Shown one piece after another: positions 28,163 through 37,375 of a stretch of 64,000 nt of DNA (position 1 is its first letter; every line of letters begins with the position of its first letter). Below the pieces are notes generated by a model, which was not told the origin of the DNA, did not search any database, and saw only the letters and a list, made by a program, of their open reading frames with translations. The translations under genes and the position numbers were made by a program. The stretch lies in the NCBI RefSeq assembly GCF_016909125.1, contig NZ_JAFBFD010000004.1:1-64000 (forward strand). Direction: 5' to 3'. The DNA is from Enterococcus lemanii (GTDB lineage: Bacteria > Bacillota > Bacilli > Lactobacillales > Enterococcaceae).

Positions 28163-28960
28163 TTAATACAAGGAGCGGAATTTCTTTGGTGTGGATTGCG
28201 TCCGTTTTTTAAAAACGTGTATAAATTGACTCGTTGAATCAAAACCAACTCTTGTTGCGATGGTTTGGACAGGTAGGTCAGGTTCATTAATTAATAATTC
28301 TTTGGCTTGACGAATGCGAAAGTCAATTAAATATTGGTAGGGACTTTGATTCATAAACTTTTTAAACAAACGCGTAAAATATTGTGAACTAATAAATAGC
28401 TTTTGGGCAATTTCTTCGACGGTTAAAGAATCATGGTAGTTTGTTTGTATTTCTTTTATTCCAGGTTCGATGTATTTTTGAAATAATGGGTGTTCCTGAA
28501 TCGGTTCTTGTGCTTGACCTAATTGCAATAAAAATTGATAACAGAGTACGGACAAATTTAAACGTTGCGCTTCGTCTTCAAAAACCGTAATCATTTGCTG
28601 AATATGTTTAGAAAAAGAAAAGTTCTCTTGATCTTTAGCTAAAATATAAGTTTGGTTTGAAAGAATCTCGTTAAAATGATTTTTTAAATGGCCTTCAAAC
28701 GTAATAAAGTTGGTCACCCAGTCAGCACCTAAAGGGTAATAGGCGTGTGGAACAAACGGGGCGATTAAAATCCCTTCTTTTTCTTCTAGAATAATTTTTT
28801 TATTTTCAATCCAAATTTCTCCTTTACCGGTCTCGGTTTGAAGCCAGTGATAGAGTGGGTAACCTTGCATACGTTGGAGGCTCACTTGCGACCATTGGTT
28901 ACCGAGACTTTCAACACTGATGGGAAGCGGTGTGGAAGTTAAGTTGAAATAAACCGTCAT
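28163..28960 (-). CDS. AraC family transcriptional regulator
   Basis: A 265-residue regulator. Residues 1-150 form a cupin-like effector domain (GILIAPFVPHAYYPLG). The C-terminal AraC domain has two helix-turn-helix units (TVEEIAQKLFISSQYFTRLFKKFMNQSP and VQTIATRVGFDSTSQFIHVFKKRTQSTPKKFR). It is divergent from the GH42 gene across about 110 bases and probably controls it. A TATAAT-like -10 on the minus strand near 29008-29018 lies near a cre-like site. Confidence 0.9.
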   Translation of the reverse strand: MTVYFNLTSTPLPISVESLGNQWSQVSLQRMQGYPLYHWLQTETGKGEIWIENKKIILEEKEGILIAPFVPHAYYPLGADWVTNFITFEGHLKNHFNEILSNQTYILAKDQENFSFSKHIQQMITVFEDEAQRLNLSVLCYQFLLQLGQAQEPIQEHPLFQKYIEPGIKEIQTNYHDSLTVEEIAQKLFISSQYFTRLFKKFMNQSPYQYLIDFRIRQAKELLINEPDLPVQTIATRVGFDSTSQFIHVFKKRTQSTPKKFRSLY

Positions 28961-29024
28961 CGTAGTATCCTTTCTAGTTCGTAATCTTATACTTTTAAGT
29001 TTAGCATATTATACATTTTTTGCT

Positions 29025-29038
29025 AGGGAACGTTTACA
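29025..29038 (-). promoter_or_regulatory. cre-like site between AraC and GH42
   Basis: The minus strand reads TGTAAACGTTCCCT, 12 of 14 matches to the cre consensus, 33 bases before the GH42 start. It suggests CcpA control of GH42, the AraC gene or both. Confidence 0.45.
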
Positions 29039-29070
29039 ATGAAGGGGACAAAATAAGGAGGCAATGAAAA

Positions 29071-31077
29071 ATGACAATGAAAGAAGTTCAAAGAATGCTT
29101 TATGGTGGCGATTATAACCCAAATCAATGGGGAGAAGAAATTTGGGCAGAAGACATGCGTATTTTTAAACAAGCAGCGATTAATTCTGCTACGATTAATG
29201 TTTTTTCCTGGGCTAAGATTCAACCAAGTGAAGAAATTTACGATTTTGACCAATTAGATAAAATTGTAGAAATGTTATCAAAAGAAAACTACGAGATTGT
29301 TTTAGGGACTGCAACAGCCGCTTTACCAGCTTGGATGTTTAAAAAATACCCTGAAGTTGGGCGCGTGGATTTCGAAGGCCGCCGTCATCGTTTTGGACAA
29401 CGTCACAATGCTTGCCCCAATAGTTTAGTATATCAAAAATATGTCGCTCGTTTAGTCGAAAAATTAGCTGAAAGATATGGCGACAATCCTAACGTTGCGG
29501 TTTGGCATGTGAACAATGAATACGGTGGCGAATGTTATTGTGAAAATTGTGAAAAAGCTTTCCGTGTTTGGTTGCAAAATAAATATCAAACCATCGAAGC
29601 ATTAAATGCCGCTTGGAATTTTGACTTTTGGGGTCATACGGTGTACGAATGGGATGAAATTGTGGTACCAAACGTCTTAGGCGATGCGATGAGTTATGAC
29701 TCAACCGCTTTTGCTGGTTTATCGATTGATTACCGCCGTTTTGTTTCGGATAGTTTGTTAGAGAATTTCAAATTAGAGCGTGATTGCATCCGCAAGTTCG
29801 ATCAAAGCACCCCAATTACAACCAATATGATGGGGAGCTATAAAGGGCTTGATTATTTTAAGTGGGCAAAAGAAATGGATCTTGTCTCATGGGATAGTTA
29901 CCCGTCTTATAATACGCCATGGAGCTATGTTGCGTTAACACACGACTTAATGCGCGGCTTAAAAGATCAACCGTTCATGTTAATGGAGATGACACCAAGC
30001 CAACAAAACTGGCAGCCGTATAATTCGTTGAAAAAACCAGGACAATTACGAGCGCAAAGTTACCAAACCGTCGCTCATGGTGCAGATACGATTCAATACT
30101 TCCAAATGCGTCGTACAAAAGGTGGTTGTGAGAAATTTCATGGCGCAGTGATTGAACATGTCGGTACTGAAAACACCCGTGTCTTTCGTGAAGTTGCGGA
30201 GCTTGGGCTGGAGTTAGCCGCCTTGCAAGATAAAATTTTAGATGCCAAAACAACTTCAGATGTCGCACTTGTTTTTGATTGGGATAACTATTGGGCGCTA
30301 GAATATACAAGTGGCCCCAATAAAGATTTAAAATATGTGGATCAAATCCATCAATTTTATCGTTATTTTTATGATCAAAACATTTCAGTTGATTTCGTTC
30401 CTTTTGATGCGGACTTTTCAAAATATAAAGTTGTTGTTGCCCCTGTCTTATACATGATAAAAGAAGACATGGCCGAACGCTTGGAAGACTTTGTGGCGTC
30501 TGGAGGGACATTTGTAACAACCTTTATGAGTGGGATTGTCGATCAATCCGATAACGTTCATTTAGGTGGGTACCCTGGACCATTAAGAAAGTTAGCCGGT
30601 GTATGGGTGGAAGAAATCGATGCACTTGCTCCTGAACAAAGAAATACCATTATGTTTAATGACGAAACAATCGGTACTACTTCACTCGTAAGTGATATCA
30701 TCCATTTAGAAGCTGCTCAAAGTTTAGGTGCTTACACCGATAATTTTTATGCTACGACACCATTTGCAACGATAAATAAATTTGGAGAAGGACATACTTA
30801 TTATATCGGCGCACAGTTAGATCAAGCGTCACTCACGAAAGTTTTAACGAATGTTTGCACAACAGCTGCCGTCACGCCAACAATTGCAGAAAAAACAGCA
30901 TTAGAAGTTTCTTACCGTGAAAAAGCAGGCAAAGGATTTTATTTTATTTTGAACTTTACACAAGAAACACAACCACTGCCACAAATTTTTGCAGGCAAGG
31001 TGGATCTGTTGAAAAATCAAGCATTAACACAAGAAACGACTCTTGCGCCATTTGCTGTGTTGTTGGTTGAAGCATAA
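29071..31077 (+). CDS. GH42 beta-galactosidase
   Basis: A 668-residue GH42 enzyme, cytoplasmic. Blocks: YGGDYNPNQW at the start, ACPNS, acid/base in HVNNEYGG (E150), the zinc-type cysteine group ECYCENC next to it, SWDSYP, and the nucleophile in FMLMEMTPS (E306). The trimerisation and C-terminal beta domains complete normal length. AAGGAGG precedes the ATG. Likely substrates are beta-1,4- or beta-1,3-galactosyl oligosaccharides from galactan or arabinogalactan. It is transcribed alone, divergent from its AraC neighbour. A second GH42 unit occurs in the fusion at 52000. Confidence 0.95.
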   Translation: MTMKEVQRMLYGGDYNPNQWGEEIWAEDMRIFKQAAINSATINVFSWAKIQPSEEIYDFDQLDKIVEMLSKENYEIVLGTATAALPAWMFKKYPEVGRVDFEGRRHRFGQRHNACPNSLVYQKYVARLVEKLAERYGDNPNVAVWHVNNEYGGECYCENCEKAFRVWLQNKYQTIEALNAAWNFDFWGHTVYEWDEIVVPNVLGDAMSYDSTAFAGLSIDYRRFVSDSLLENFKLERDCIRKFDQSTPITTNMMGSYKGLDYFKWAKEMDLVSWDSYPSYNTPWSYVALTHDLMRGLKDQPFMLMEMTPSQQNWQPYNSLKKPGQLRAQSYQTVAHGADTIQYFQMRRTKGGCEKFHGAVIEHVGTENTRVFREVAELGLELAALQDKILDAKTTSDVALVFDWDNYWALEYTSGPNKDLKYVDQIHQFYRYFYDQNISVDFVPFDADFSKYKVVVAPVLYMIKEDMAERLEDFVASGGTFVTTFMSGIVDQSDNVHLGGYPGPLRKLAGVWVEEIDALAPEQRNTIMFNDETIGTTSLVSDIIHLEAAQSLGAYTDNFYATTPFATINKFGEGHTYYIGAQLDQASLTKVLTNVCTTAAVTPTIAEKTALEVSYREKAGKGFYFILNFTQETQPLPQIFAGKVDLLKNQALTQETTLAPFAVLLVEA

Positions 31078-31118
31078 AAAACCGACTTGATGGAAATTTT
31101 CCATCAAGTCGGTTTTTT
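31076..31118. terminator. Bidirectional terminator after GH42
   Basis: A perfect 19-bp stem (AACCGACTTGATGGA and complement) with A-run and T-run flanks. It serves GH42 and the convergent carbonic anhydrase. Confidence 0.93.
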
Positions 31119-31126
31119 TAATTGAT

Positions 31127-31678
31127 TTAACCCACCACGCGTAATTTTCCAGTATGTGGGTTAATTACAAAGCCGCGAACTTCGACGTCTTTTGAAATCA
31201 GTGGATGCGTACGAATCGATTCTACCGTTTTTTCAACCGATTGATCGACGTTAGCAAACCCTTCTAACCAACGTGCAGTATCAAAGTTAGGTGTGTCAAA
31301 AGTTTCAAAATCAGATTGTGTAACCCCACGTTCTTTCATTTTTTCAATGAGCGGTGAGTTGTCAACATTGCTCATCCCACAATCATCGTGGCCAATCACC
31401 ATAATTTGTTTAATATCAAAAGCATAAACGGAAACAATTAAACTACGAATGGTAGAACCAACTGGACTGGTAATCATGCCCCCGGCGTTTTTAATAATTT
31501 TCGCATCGCCATTTTTAATGCCTAAAGCAGCAGGTAATAGTTCTGTTAAACGACTATCCATACAAGTTAAAATGGCTATTTTTTTGTTTGGATTACTATC
31601 CGTTTGATAGGGTAAATACTCTTTGTTAGCAACAAATGCGTCATTGTGTTTTAAAATATCTTCAAAAATTTGTTTCAT
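31127..31678 (-). CDS. Beta-class carbonic anhydrase
   Basis: A 183-residue enzyme interconverting CO2 and bicarbonate. The zinc ligands and catalytic pair are visible: CMDSR (C39, D41) and GHDDCGMS (His and Cys). It is of the small bacterial beta type with the N-terminal helix shortened. It lies 11 bases downstream of the DUF1275 gene, so they share an operon. It ends the carbohydrate left arm and begins the housekeeping block. Confidence 0.93.
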   Translation of the reverse strand: MKQIFEDILKHNDAFVANKEYLPYQTDSNPNKKIAILTCMDSRLTELLPAALGIKNGDAKIIKNAGGMITSPVGSTIRSLIVSVYAFDIKQIMVIGHDDCGMSNVDNSPLIEKMKERGVTQSDFETFDTPNFDTARWLEGFANVDQSVEKTVESIRTHPLISKDVEVRGFVINPHTGKLRVVG

Positions 31679-31689
31679 TTTCTTCCCCC

Positions 31690-32376
31690 TTATCCTTGAC
31701 GTAAAGAGATAAAATCGCCTTTTTCACGCCTATTAAATATTATAATAACAAAAATCAAGAAAAGTAAAATGATTGAGACACCTAAAAGCAATGTTGTGAC
31801 CGGAATGTTCGGTTGTAGCCATCCTGCTAAAAAAGCACCAGAAACGGCGACTAGCCAAATTGCTAGATCAATTGCAGCGGAACGCCAAGGTCGATTTTTT
31901 TGTAAAGCTTGTGAAATAGAGACGCCAAGGGAATGAAGAACCCCTGAAAAAAAAGTACGTCCGATAATTTTATGGTCAACGACAATTTGAATGGCGTTTT
32001 GAATCCCCATCGCAACGGTCAATGGCAAATAAGACCATTCATCCGTTAAATTATAAGAAAGCATAAAAAAGCTCGTGAGGACAAGAATAGTTTCAATCAT
32101 TAAAATAATGAGCAGTTGATGAGTGTGCCACCGACTTTTAACTAAATCACCAGCAAAAGCACCAAAGACAAAACCAAAAATTAATAATAAGTAAGGCAAA
32201 GCATGTTTAAACTCTCCTTCTGCTAAATAAAAAGCCAAACGCGTTGAATTGCCACTCATAAAAGATAAAAACATACCACCAATTCCAAATAAACCTAAAA
32301 TATCAATAAAACCTGACAAACCACTTAAAAAAAGGGCAAGGATAATTTTTCTTCGTCTAGATTGCTGTTCACGCAT
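31690..32376 (-). CDS. DUF1275 (YoaK family) membrane protein
   Basis: A 228-residue protein with about six hydrophobic helices. Family blocks: LSGLSGFIDILGLFGIGGMFLSFMSGNST and QNAIQIVVDHKIIGRTFFSGVLHSLG. Function is unknown in the family. ATG 32376 has GGAGGG 7 bases upstream; the longer in-frame start at 32442 is upstream of this RBS and lacks one. Pairing with carbonic anhydrase is operonic, but no link is known to me. Confidence 0.86.
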   Translation of the reverse strand: MREQQSRRRKIILALFLSGLSGFIDILGLFGIGGMFLSFMSGNSTRLAFYLAEGEFKHALPYLLLIFGFVFGAFAGDLVKSRWHTHQLLIILMIETILVLTSFFMLSYNLTDEWSYLPLTVAMGIQNAIQIVVDHKIIGRTFFSGVLHSLGVSISQALQKNRPWRSAAIDLAIWLVAVSGAFLAGWLQPNIPVTTLLLGVSIILLFLIFVIIIFNRREKGDFISLRQG

Positions 32377-32519
32377 TGCTTTCCCTCCAAAAATCCAATA
32401 AAAAGTCTCTTTTATCATACTAAAAGGCTGCCTGTTGGTCAAAGGTTGTTGGTCTTTTCACAGGTAAAAAGTAAACAAAAAAAATTCTTATTCTAACATA
32501 AAAATAAATAAAATCAATC

Positions 32520-32548
32520 TTGAAATACACAATATATAGTGAGATAAT
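32520..32548 (+). promoter_or_regulatory. Promoter of nrdJ
   Basis: TTGAAA (32520-32525), a 17-base spacer and GATAAT (32543-32548). The first NrdR box lies in the spacer and the second just downstream, so a bound repressor would block the polymerase. Confidence 0.78.
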
Positions 32549-32572
32549 TTATATCTAGCACAATATGTTGTG
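32527..32572 (+). promoter_or_regulatory. Two NrdR boxes
   Basis: ACACAATATATAGTG (32527-32541) and GCACAATATGTTGTG (32558-32572) match the NrdR box pattern ACACWATATATWGTG. Their starts are 31 bases apart, close to three helical turns, as is typical of paired NrdR boxes before ribonucleotide reductase genes. The NrdR gene itself is not in the window. Confidence 0.9.
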
Positions 32573-32598
32573 TTTATGGATTCTAAGGAGTGGTATAG

Positions 32599-35091
32599 AT
32601 GAAAAAGTATTCTGCCCAACAAGTGGCGCAGTTAAATGATAGTATTGCACAATTTCCTACTGTTTTCCCAGTAACAAGTGAGATGAAACAAACGTTTGCG
32701 GGAATTTCTCGTTTGATTTTATTAGATCGTTATGCCGCTAAAGATACGCACAACCAAACATTGCAAGTCAATGATCTGGTTGTTTTAACAACGAGACATG
32801 ACCCGCAATACCCAGCACGTGGCCTTGGGCAAGTCAAAGCGATCAACGGCGAAGCACTCACGATTGAAGTCGAAGCAGAATTTCGCAGTGCTTTGATTGA
32901 AGCGCAAGAAATGCAAACCGGCCGAGTGATACGACAACGTTCAGAAGTTGAAAAGCCGCTAGAACTTTATTACGAACAAATTGCCCGCCGAGTGGCAAAG
33001 GGAATTGCCCAAAAAGAACAAACACCTGAAAAAGTAGCGGCAGCAGAAGCTCTTTTTTATGAGCAGTTACAGGAGCAAAATCTGATTCCAGCCGGCCGAG
33101 TCTTATATGGAGCTGGAACAAAATCCGAAGTCACCTACTTTAATTGTTATGTGATGCCCTACATAGAAGATTCGCGCAGTGGCATCGCACGACATCGAGA
33201 AGAAGTCATGGAAATTATGAGTCGTGGTGGAGGGGTTGGAACAAATGGCTCAACGTTACGCCCGAAATCGACCGTTGTTCATGGGGTCAACGGCAAATCT
33301 TCAGGTGCGGTTTCTTGGCTCAATGATTTAGCGAATTTAACCCATTTGGTTGAACAAGGTGGCAGCCGACGTGGGGCGCAAATGATAATGTTAGCCGATT
33401 GGCACCCAGATATTTTTGAGTTTATTATTGCCAAAATGCAAAACCCGCAAATTTTACGTTACTTAATTAAAACGACAAAAAATCCGACAATAAAGCAGTT
33501 GGCTGAAGAAAAATTACAATTTACACCTCTGGTAGCTGGTGAAAAAGAAGCGTTAGAAAAACTAATACAATACCAAGAAAATTTTGGCTTAATAAAGAAT
33601 GATTTTTTAAGACAAAGTAAGCAAAAATTAAATGATGGCGGTACTTATAGTGTGAATACGCCAGACTTTTTAACTGGAGCCAATATCTCGGTTTGTTTAA
33701 CGAAAGAATTTATGCAGGCCGTTGAAGAAGATGCTACGTACTCCTTGCGTTTTCCGGCTGTTGATACGTATACAGTAGAGGAAATGGCTGATTACGATAA
33801 GAATTGGACCGAAAGCGGTGACGTTCGCCAATGGGAAGCCAGTGGCCGTCGCGTAAAAGTTTATCAAACCATTCAAGCGCGTGAATTATGGGACTTAATT
33901 ACATTTTGTGCCACGTATTCAGCGGAACCAGGTATCTTCTTTATTGATAATGCCAATGAGATGACCAATGCCCAAGCTTATGGACAAAAAGTAGTTGCAA
34001 CCAACCCTTGTGGTGAACAACCGTTAACACCGTATGCGGTTTGTAATTTAGCGGCGATTAATTTAGCAAAGATGGTCAATAAAAAAACAAAGACGGTTGA
34101 TTTTGCGAAGTTAGAGTTAGCTGTCCAAACAAGCGTACGTTTTCAAGATAACGTCATTGATGCCACACCGTACTTCTTTGAAAAAAATGAGCACCAAGCC
34201 AAAGGAGAACGCCGCGTAGGGTTAGGCGTGATGGGCTTAGCCGACTTGCTAATTTATTGCGAAAAAACGTATGGATCAGAAGAAGGTAATGCACTTGTGA
34301 ATCAAATTTTTGAAAAGATGGCGATAACGGCTTATCAAACCTCCATCGAATTAGCCAAAGAAAAAGGCAGTTTTCCATTTTTAATTGGCCAAACAAAGGA
34401 AGAAACGCAACGTTTACGTGAGAAATTTATTCAATCTGGTTTTATGCAAAAAATGCCAATCGAAATTCGCGAAGGGGTCTTAAAGTATGGCATTCGAAAT
34501 TCCCACTTACTAACGGTAGCGCCGACTGGTTCAACAGGCACGATGGTCGGTGTTTCAACCGGGCTCGAACCATATTTTTCTTTTTCTTATTTTAGAAGTG
34601 GTCGCCTAGGAAAATTTATCGAAGTAAATGCTGAAATTGTAGAAGAATACCTTGTCGAACACCCAACAACGACCAAAGACCAGTTACCGCCATTCTTTAT
34701 TTCAGCCATGGAACTAAGTCCAGAAGCACACGTGGCCGTTCAATGCACCATCCAACGTTGGATTGATAGCTCTATTTCAAAAACGGTTAATGCTCCTCGA
34801 GGTTATCAAGTCGCGCAAGTTGCACAGATTTATGAAGCTTTGTATCGCGGAGGGGCCAAAGGTGGAACGGTTTATGTCGATGGCAGTCGGGATTCGCAAG
34901 TTTTAACATTAGAAGCCAAAAAAAACGAACCGACTTCCCTCGAACCAATGGTAGAAAAAGAAATAAAGCTAGCAACAACCGGGCTTGATTATGGCGATCT
35001 TTGCCCAATTTGCCATGAAGGAACAATTGGGGAAATTGGCGGCTGTAGTACCTGTACGAATTGTAAAGTTCAATTAAAATGTGGATTATAG
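32599..35091 (+). CDS. nrdJ: Adenosylcobalamin-dependent (class II) ribonucleotide reductase
   Basis: An 830-residue class II reductase making deoxyribonucleotides with coenzyme B12, with no need for oxygen or a metallo-cofactor subunit. Visible parts: YFNCYVMPYIEDS with the active-site cysteine, NPCGEQPLTPYAVCNLAAINLA, APTGSTGTMVGVSTGLEP, and a C-terminal cysteine cluster (CPICHEG, CSTCTNC, CG at the end) for electron transfer. AAGGAG precedes the ATG. It is translated with the adenosyltransferase (12 bases on) that supplies its cofactor, and the two NrdR boxes indicate repression by NrdR. The closest family is the monomeric or dimeric B12 type; nucleotide di- versus triphosphate use is not decided here. 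Confidence 0.94.
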   Translation: MKKYSAQQVAQLNDSIAQFPTVFPVTSEMKQTFAGISRLILLDRYAAKDTHNQTLQVNDLVVLTTRHDPQYPARGLGQVKAINGEALTIEVEAEFRSALIEAQEMQTGRVIRQRSEVEKPLELYYEQIARRVAKGIAQKEQTPEKVAAAEALFYEQLQEQNLIPAGRVLYGAGTKSEVTYFNCYVMPYIEDSRSGIARHREEVMEIMSRGGGVGTNGSTLRPKSTVVHGVNGKSSGAVSWLNDLANLTHLVEQGGSRRGAQMIMLADWHPDIFEFIIAKMQNPQILRYLIKTTKNPTIKQLAEEKLQFTPLVAGEKEALEKLIQYQENFGLIKNDFLRQSKQKLNDGGTYSVNTPDFLTGANISVCLTKEFMQAVEEDATYSLRFPAVDTYTVEEMADYDKNWTESGDVRQWEASGRRVKVYQTIQARELWDLITFCATYSAEPGIFFIDNANEMTNAQAYGQKVVATNPCGEQPLTPYAVCNLAAINLAKMVNKKTKTVDFAKLELAVQTSVRFQDNVIDATPYFFEKNEHQAKGERRVGLGVMGLADLLIYCEKTYGSEEGNALVNQIFEKMAITAYQTSIELAKEKGSFPFLIGQTKEETQRLREKFIQSGFMQKMPIEIREGVLKYGIRNSHLLTVAPTGSTGTMVGVSTGLEPYFSFSYFRSGRLGKFIEVNAEIVEEYLVEHPTTTKDQLPPFFISAMELSPEAHVAVQCTIQRWIDSSISKTVNAPRGYQVAQVAQIYEALYRGGAKGGTVYVDGSRDSQVLTLEAKKNEPTSLEPMVEKEIKLATTGLDYGDLCPICHEGTIGEIGGCSTCTNCKVQLKCGL

Positions 35092-35103
35092 GAAGGTGAC
35101 GCA

Positions 35104-35667
35104 ATGAAGATTTATACAAAAAGTGGCGACAAAGGGAAAACAAATATTATCGGCGGCCAACGAATCAGTAAAGCAGATCCGCGTGTGCATGCCTATGGTA
35201 GTATTGATGAAGTGAATGCTTGGCTGGGAGAAATTATTACGCAGTTAAACGAGCCATTTTTGTCGCTTCAAAAAGAACTCCTTGAGCTCCAAGTCCTTTT
35301 ATTTGATATTGGTACCGACTTAGCCACACCCGAAGGAATCCGAGAATATATTGTCAATCAAGAGCATTTGTTGCAGATTGAAAAATTAATTGATCATTAC
35401 AATGCAAAAATACCTCCGATTGAGAAGTTTATTTTGCCAGGTGGGCATTTATTAGCGAGTCATTTTCATGTTGCGCGAACCGTTACGCGCCGAGCAGAGC
35501 GTGAAATTACCCAATTAATTAGTGAAGGCATTTTAATTAATTTACATGCGTATAAAGTTGTCAATCGGTTATCTGATTTATTCTTTGTTTTGGCGCGTTA
35601 TATGAACCATGTATTTGAAATCGAAGAACCTTTTTATGAGCGAGCAGGAAATGTTTTTATAAATTGA
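35104..35667 (+). CDS. PduO-type ATP:cob(I)alamin adenosyltransferase
   Basis: A 187-residue enzyme transferring adenosyl from ATP to cob(I)alamin to form coenzyme B12. The N-terminal ATP loop is TKSGDKGKTNIIGGQRISK and the C-terminal signature is ARTVTRRAEREI. A five-helix bundle length is normal. GGAAGGTGAC precedes the ATG, 12 bases after nrdJ stop. Its job here is evident: it feeds the class II reductase. No corrin biosynthesis or B12 importer is in the window, so B12 or cobinamide is probably imported. Confidence 0.94.
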   Translation: MKIYTKSGDKGKTNIIGGQRISKADPRVHAYGSIDEVNAWLGEIITQLNEPFLSLQKELLELQVLLFDIGTDLATPEGIREYIVNQEHLLQIEKLIDHYNAKIPPIEKFILPGGHLLASHFHVARTVTRRAEREITQLISEGILINLHAYKVVNRLSDLFFVLARYMNHVFEIEEPFYERAGNVFIN

Positions 35668-35755
35668 AAGATGTTGTCAAATGAAAGCAAATTACCTGAT
35701 AAAAACGAGCATCAGTGCTAAAATAGAATTAGATTGAATAAGGGAGGCAATAAAA

Positions 35756-35980
35756 ATGGATACATGGTTACCATCTTTAATTACTGAGACACCACAAGAA
35801 GGTTTTGAGTTAGCAATTACCTTGTCACGTAAGGGAGTAGGTTATGTGCAAAGTGATCCTGAAGTGAAAAAGAAATTACGTGAAGATTATGCCAATAATG
35901 CCGATAGTTTAACTTTTGCTTCACAAGTGATTGCCATTAACTTCCAAACAGTAGCCGCAGCTAATAATTACTGGCGTTAA
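35756..35980 (+). CDS. Small hypothetical protein (74 residues)
   Basis: GGAGG precedes the ATG and a strong terminator follows, which supports a real gene. No family is recognised. The protein is short, without a membrane helix or signal, and helical-looking (PEVKKKLREDYANNADSLTF). It ends NNYWR. It is monocistronic between PduO and the CLC gene. Confidence 0.6.
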   Translation: MDTWLPSLITETPQEGFELAITLSRKGVGYVQSDPEVKKKLREDYANNADSLTFASQVIAINFQTVAAANNYWR

Positions 35981-35990
35981 AAGAATAATC

Positions 35991-36027
35991 GAAGCTTAAC
36001 TGTTTTTTTTCAGTTAAGCTTTTTTTA
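35991..36027 (+). terminator. Terminator after the 74-residue gene
   Basis: AAGCTTAACTG pairs with CAGTTAAGCTT around T8, followed by T6. Confidence 0.9.
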
Positions 36028-36060
36028 GTAAGATTCACAAAGGCCTTGTTTTACTATATT

Positions 36061-36103
36061 AAAAAAAGGCCCTCTCAAAATGGTTATTATCATTTTAAGA
36101 GGG
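36061..36103 (-). terminator. Terminator of the CLC gene
   Basis: On the minus strand CCCTCTTAAAATG pairs with CATTTTGAGAGGG around an 8-base loop and is followed by a T run (A7 at 36061-36067 on the plus strand). Confidence 0.85.
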
Positions 36104-36109
36104 TTATTC

Positions 36110-37375
36110 TTATTCACTGTATTCATCCTTTGTATAAATTTTATCTGGGAAAAAATGATACCGCTCTTGAGCAGAATAAATCGAACGATGACTATGAAAG
36201 GCATATGCTAGACAACAAATAATCATAAAATACATACTATATTCGGGGCCAAAAACCTCAACTGCCAGTAAAATAGGGGCAATCATTGTATTGGTTGCAC
36301 TGCTAAAAACAGCCACAAGTCCAAGAGCTGCAACAAAGCTTGGTGGTAAACCAATCAGGGGCGCAATGACATAACCTAAAGCTGAACCAATCGAAAAAAG
36401 TGGTACGACTTCGCCTCCATGAAATCCAATGGCTAAAGTCAAAGCGGTTAAGAGTAATTTAAACAACCAGTCATACCAGTAAATCGTACCATGGTGATAA
36501 ACTTCATAAAGTAAATTATCACCAGCGCCAGCATAACGTCCAGCGTGTAAGACAAAAATACTAAAGGCTAAAAAAATACTCATATAAAGCATTTTTTTCT
36601 TTGGGTTAGGAAAAAAATATTTGAGTTTTTGTTTAAAAAAGCGTAGAGAATGAGAAAATAAAATACCCACGATACCGAAAATTAATGCAAGTAAAAATAA
36701 TTTGAGAATAAAAGTCCAATCCAGATTCAGGATGTAATTCGGATCGAGATTTTTATTAATTGAAAAACGCATTCGTTGTAAACCAAATAATCCAGATATA
36801 AAATAGGCCACATAAGCCGATAAAAGAGTAGGAACTAAAGCTTCGTACATCATAATGCCAGAAATCATAACTTCTAAGGCAAAAAAAGTAGCACCAAGCG
36901 GCGTTCGGAAGAGTCCAGCAAACCCAGCAGCTAATCCAATGATGACGAACATACTTTTATCGGGTGCTAATTTAAAACGTTGACCAATCGCGTAACCTGT
37001 TGAAGAACCGATTTGGACTGCAGCACCTTCTCTTCCGGCACTCGCACCAAAAAAATTGGTTAATAAGGTAGCGATAAAAATGAGTGGTACGAGTAATTTT
37101 GGAATTTTATTACGCTCGCCTAAACCTGTTTTAAAAACAATGGATAAGCCATTGATACTTTCGTAACTGAATTTTTCATACAACCAAATGATGAGGTAAC
37201 CTGCAAGTGGTAAAAACGGCAACAAGTACAAAATATAAAGGTCGCGAAAAGTCCGAATAGCATAAAGAAGATTTCCAAAAACACCCATTAAACTGCCGAC
37301 AACAACGCCAATTAAAATAGCGATTCCTGAATAAATGAATAACTCTCGGTAGCGATGAAGAACCTTTTGAATCAT
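36110..37375 (-). CDS. CLC-family anion transporter, CLC-F-like (possible fluoride/proton antiporter)
   Basis: A 421-residue CLC protein with the duplicated 18-helix architecture. The gating glutamate is in GREGAAVQIG (E116). The classical chloride-coordinating GSGIP motif is absent; the position reads NGLSIVFKTG instead, resembling the CLC-F group. The second half carries HGGEVVPLF (E322), close to the GGEVTPLF of CLC-F proteins but with Val in place of Thr. From that I infer a fluoride efflux antiporter; an ordinary chloride channel is the alternative. GGGGG lies before the ATG. A cre-like TGTAAACGCTTTAT (37389-37402) lies just upstream. It is monocistronic. Confidence 0.8.
   Translation of the reverse strand: MIQKVLHRYRELFIYSGIAILIGVVVGSLMGVFGNLLYAIRTFRDLYILYLLPFLPLAGYLIIWLYEKFSYESINGLSIVFKTGLGERNKIPKLLVPLIFIATLLTNFFGASAGREGAAVQIGSSTGYAIGQRFKLAPDKSMFVIIGLAAGFAGLFRTPLGATFFALEVMISGIMMYEALVPTLLSAYVAYFISGLFGLQRMRFSINKNLDPNYILNLDWTFILKLFLLALIFGIVGILFSHSLRFFKQKLKYFFPNPKKKMLYMSIFLAFSIFVLHAGRYAGAGDNLLYEVYHHGTIYWYDWLFKLLLTALTLAIGFHGGEVVPLFSIGSALGYVIAPLIGLPPSFVAALGLVAVFSSATNTMIAPILLAVEVFGPEYSMYFMIICCLAYAFHSHRSIYSAQERYHFFPDKIYTKDEYSE

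Noticed and set aside
32443-32598. Cobalamin riboswitch before nrdJ
   Set aside because: The leader is about 150 bases, AT-rich and without a B12-box-like sequence. The NrdR boxes explain the region better.
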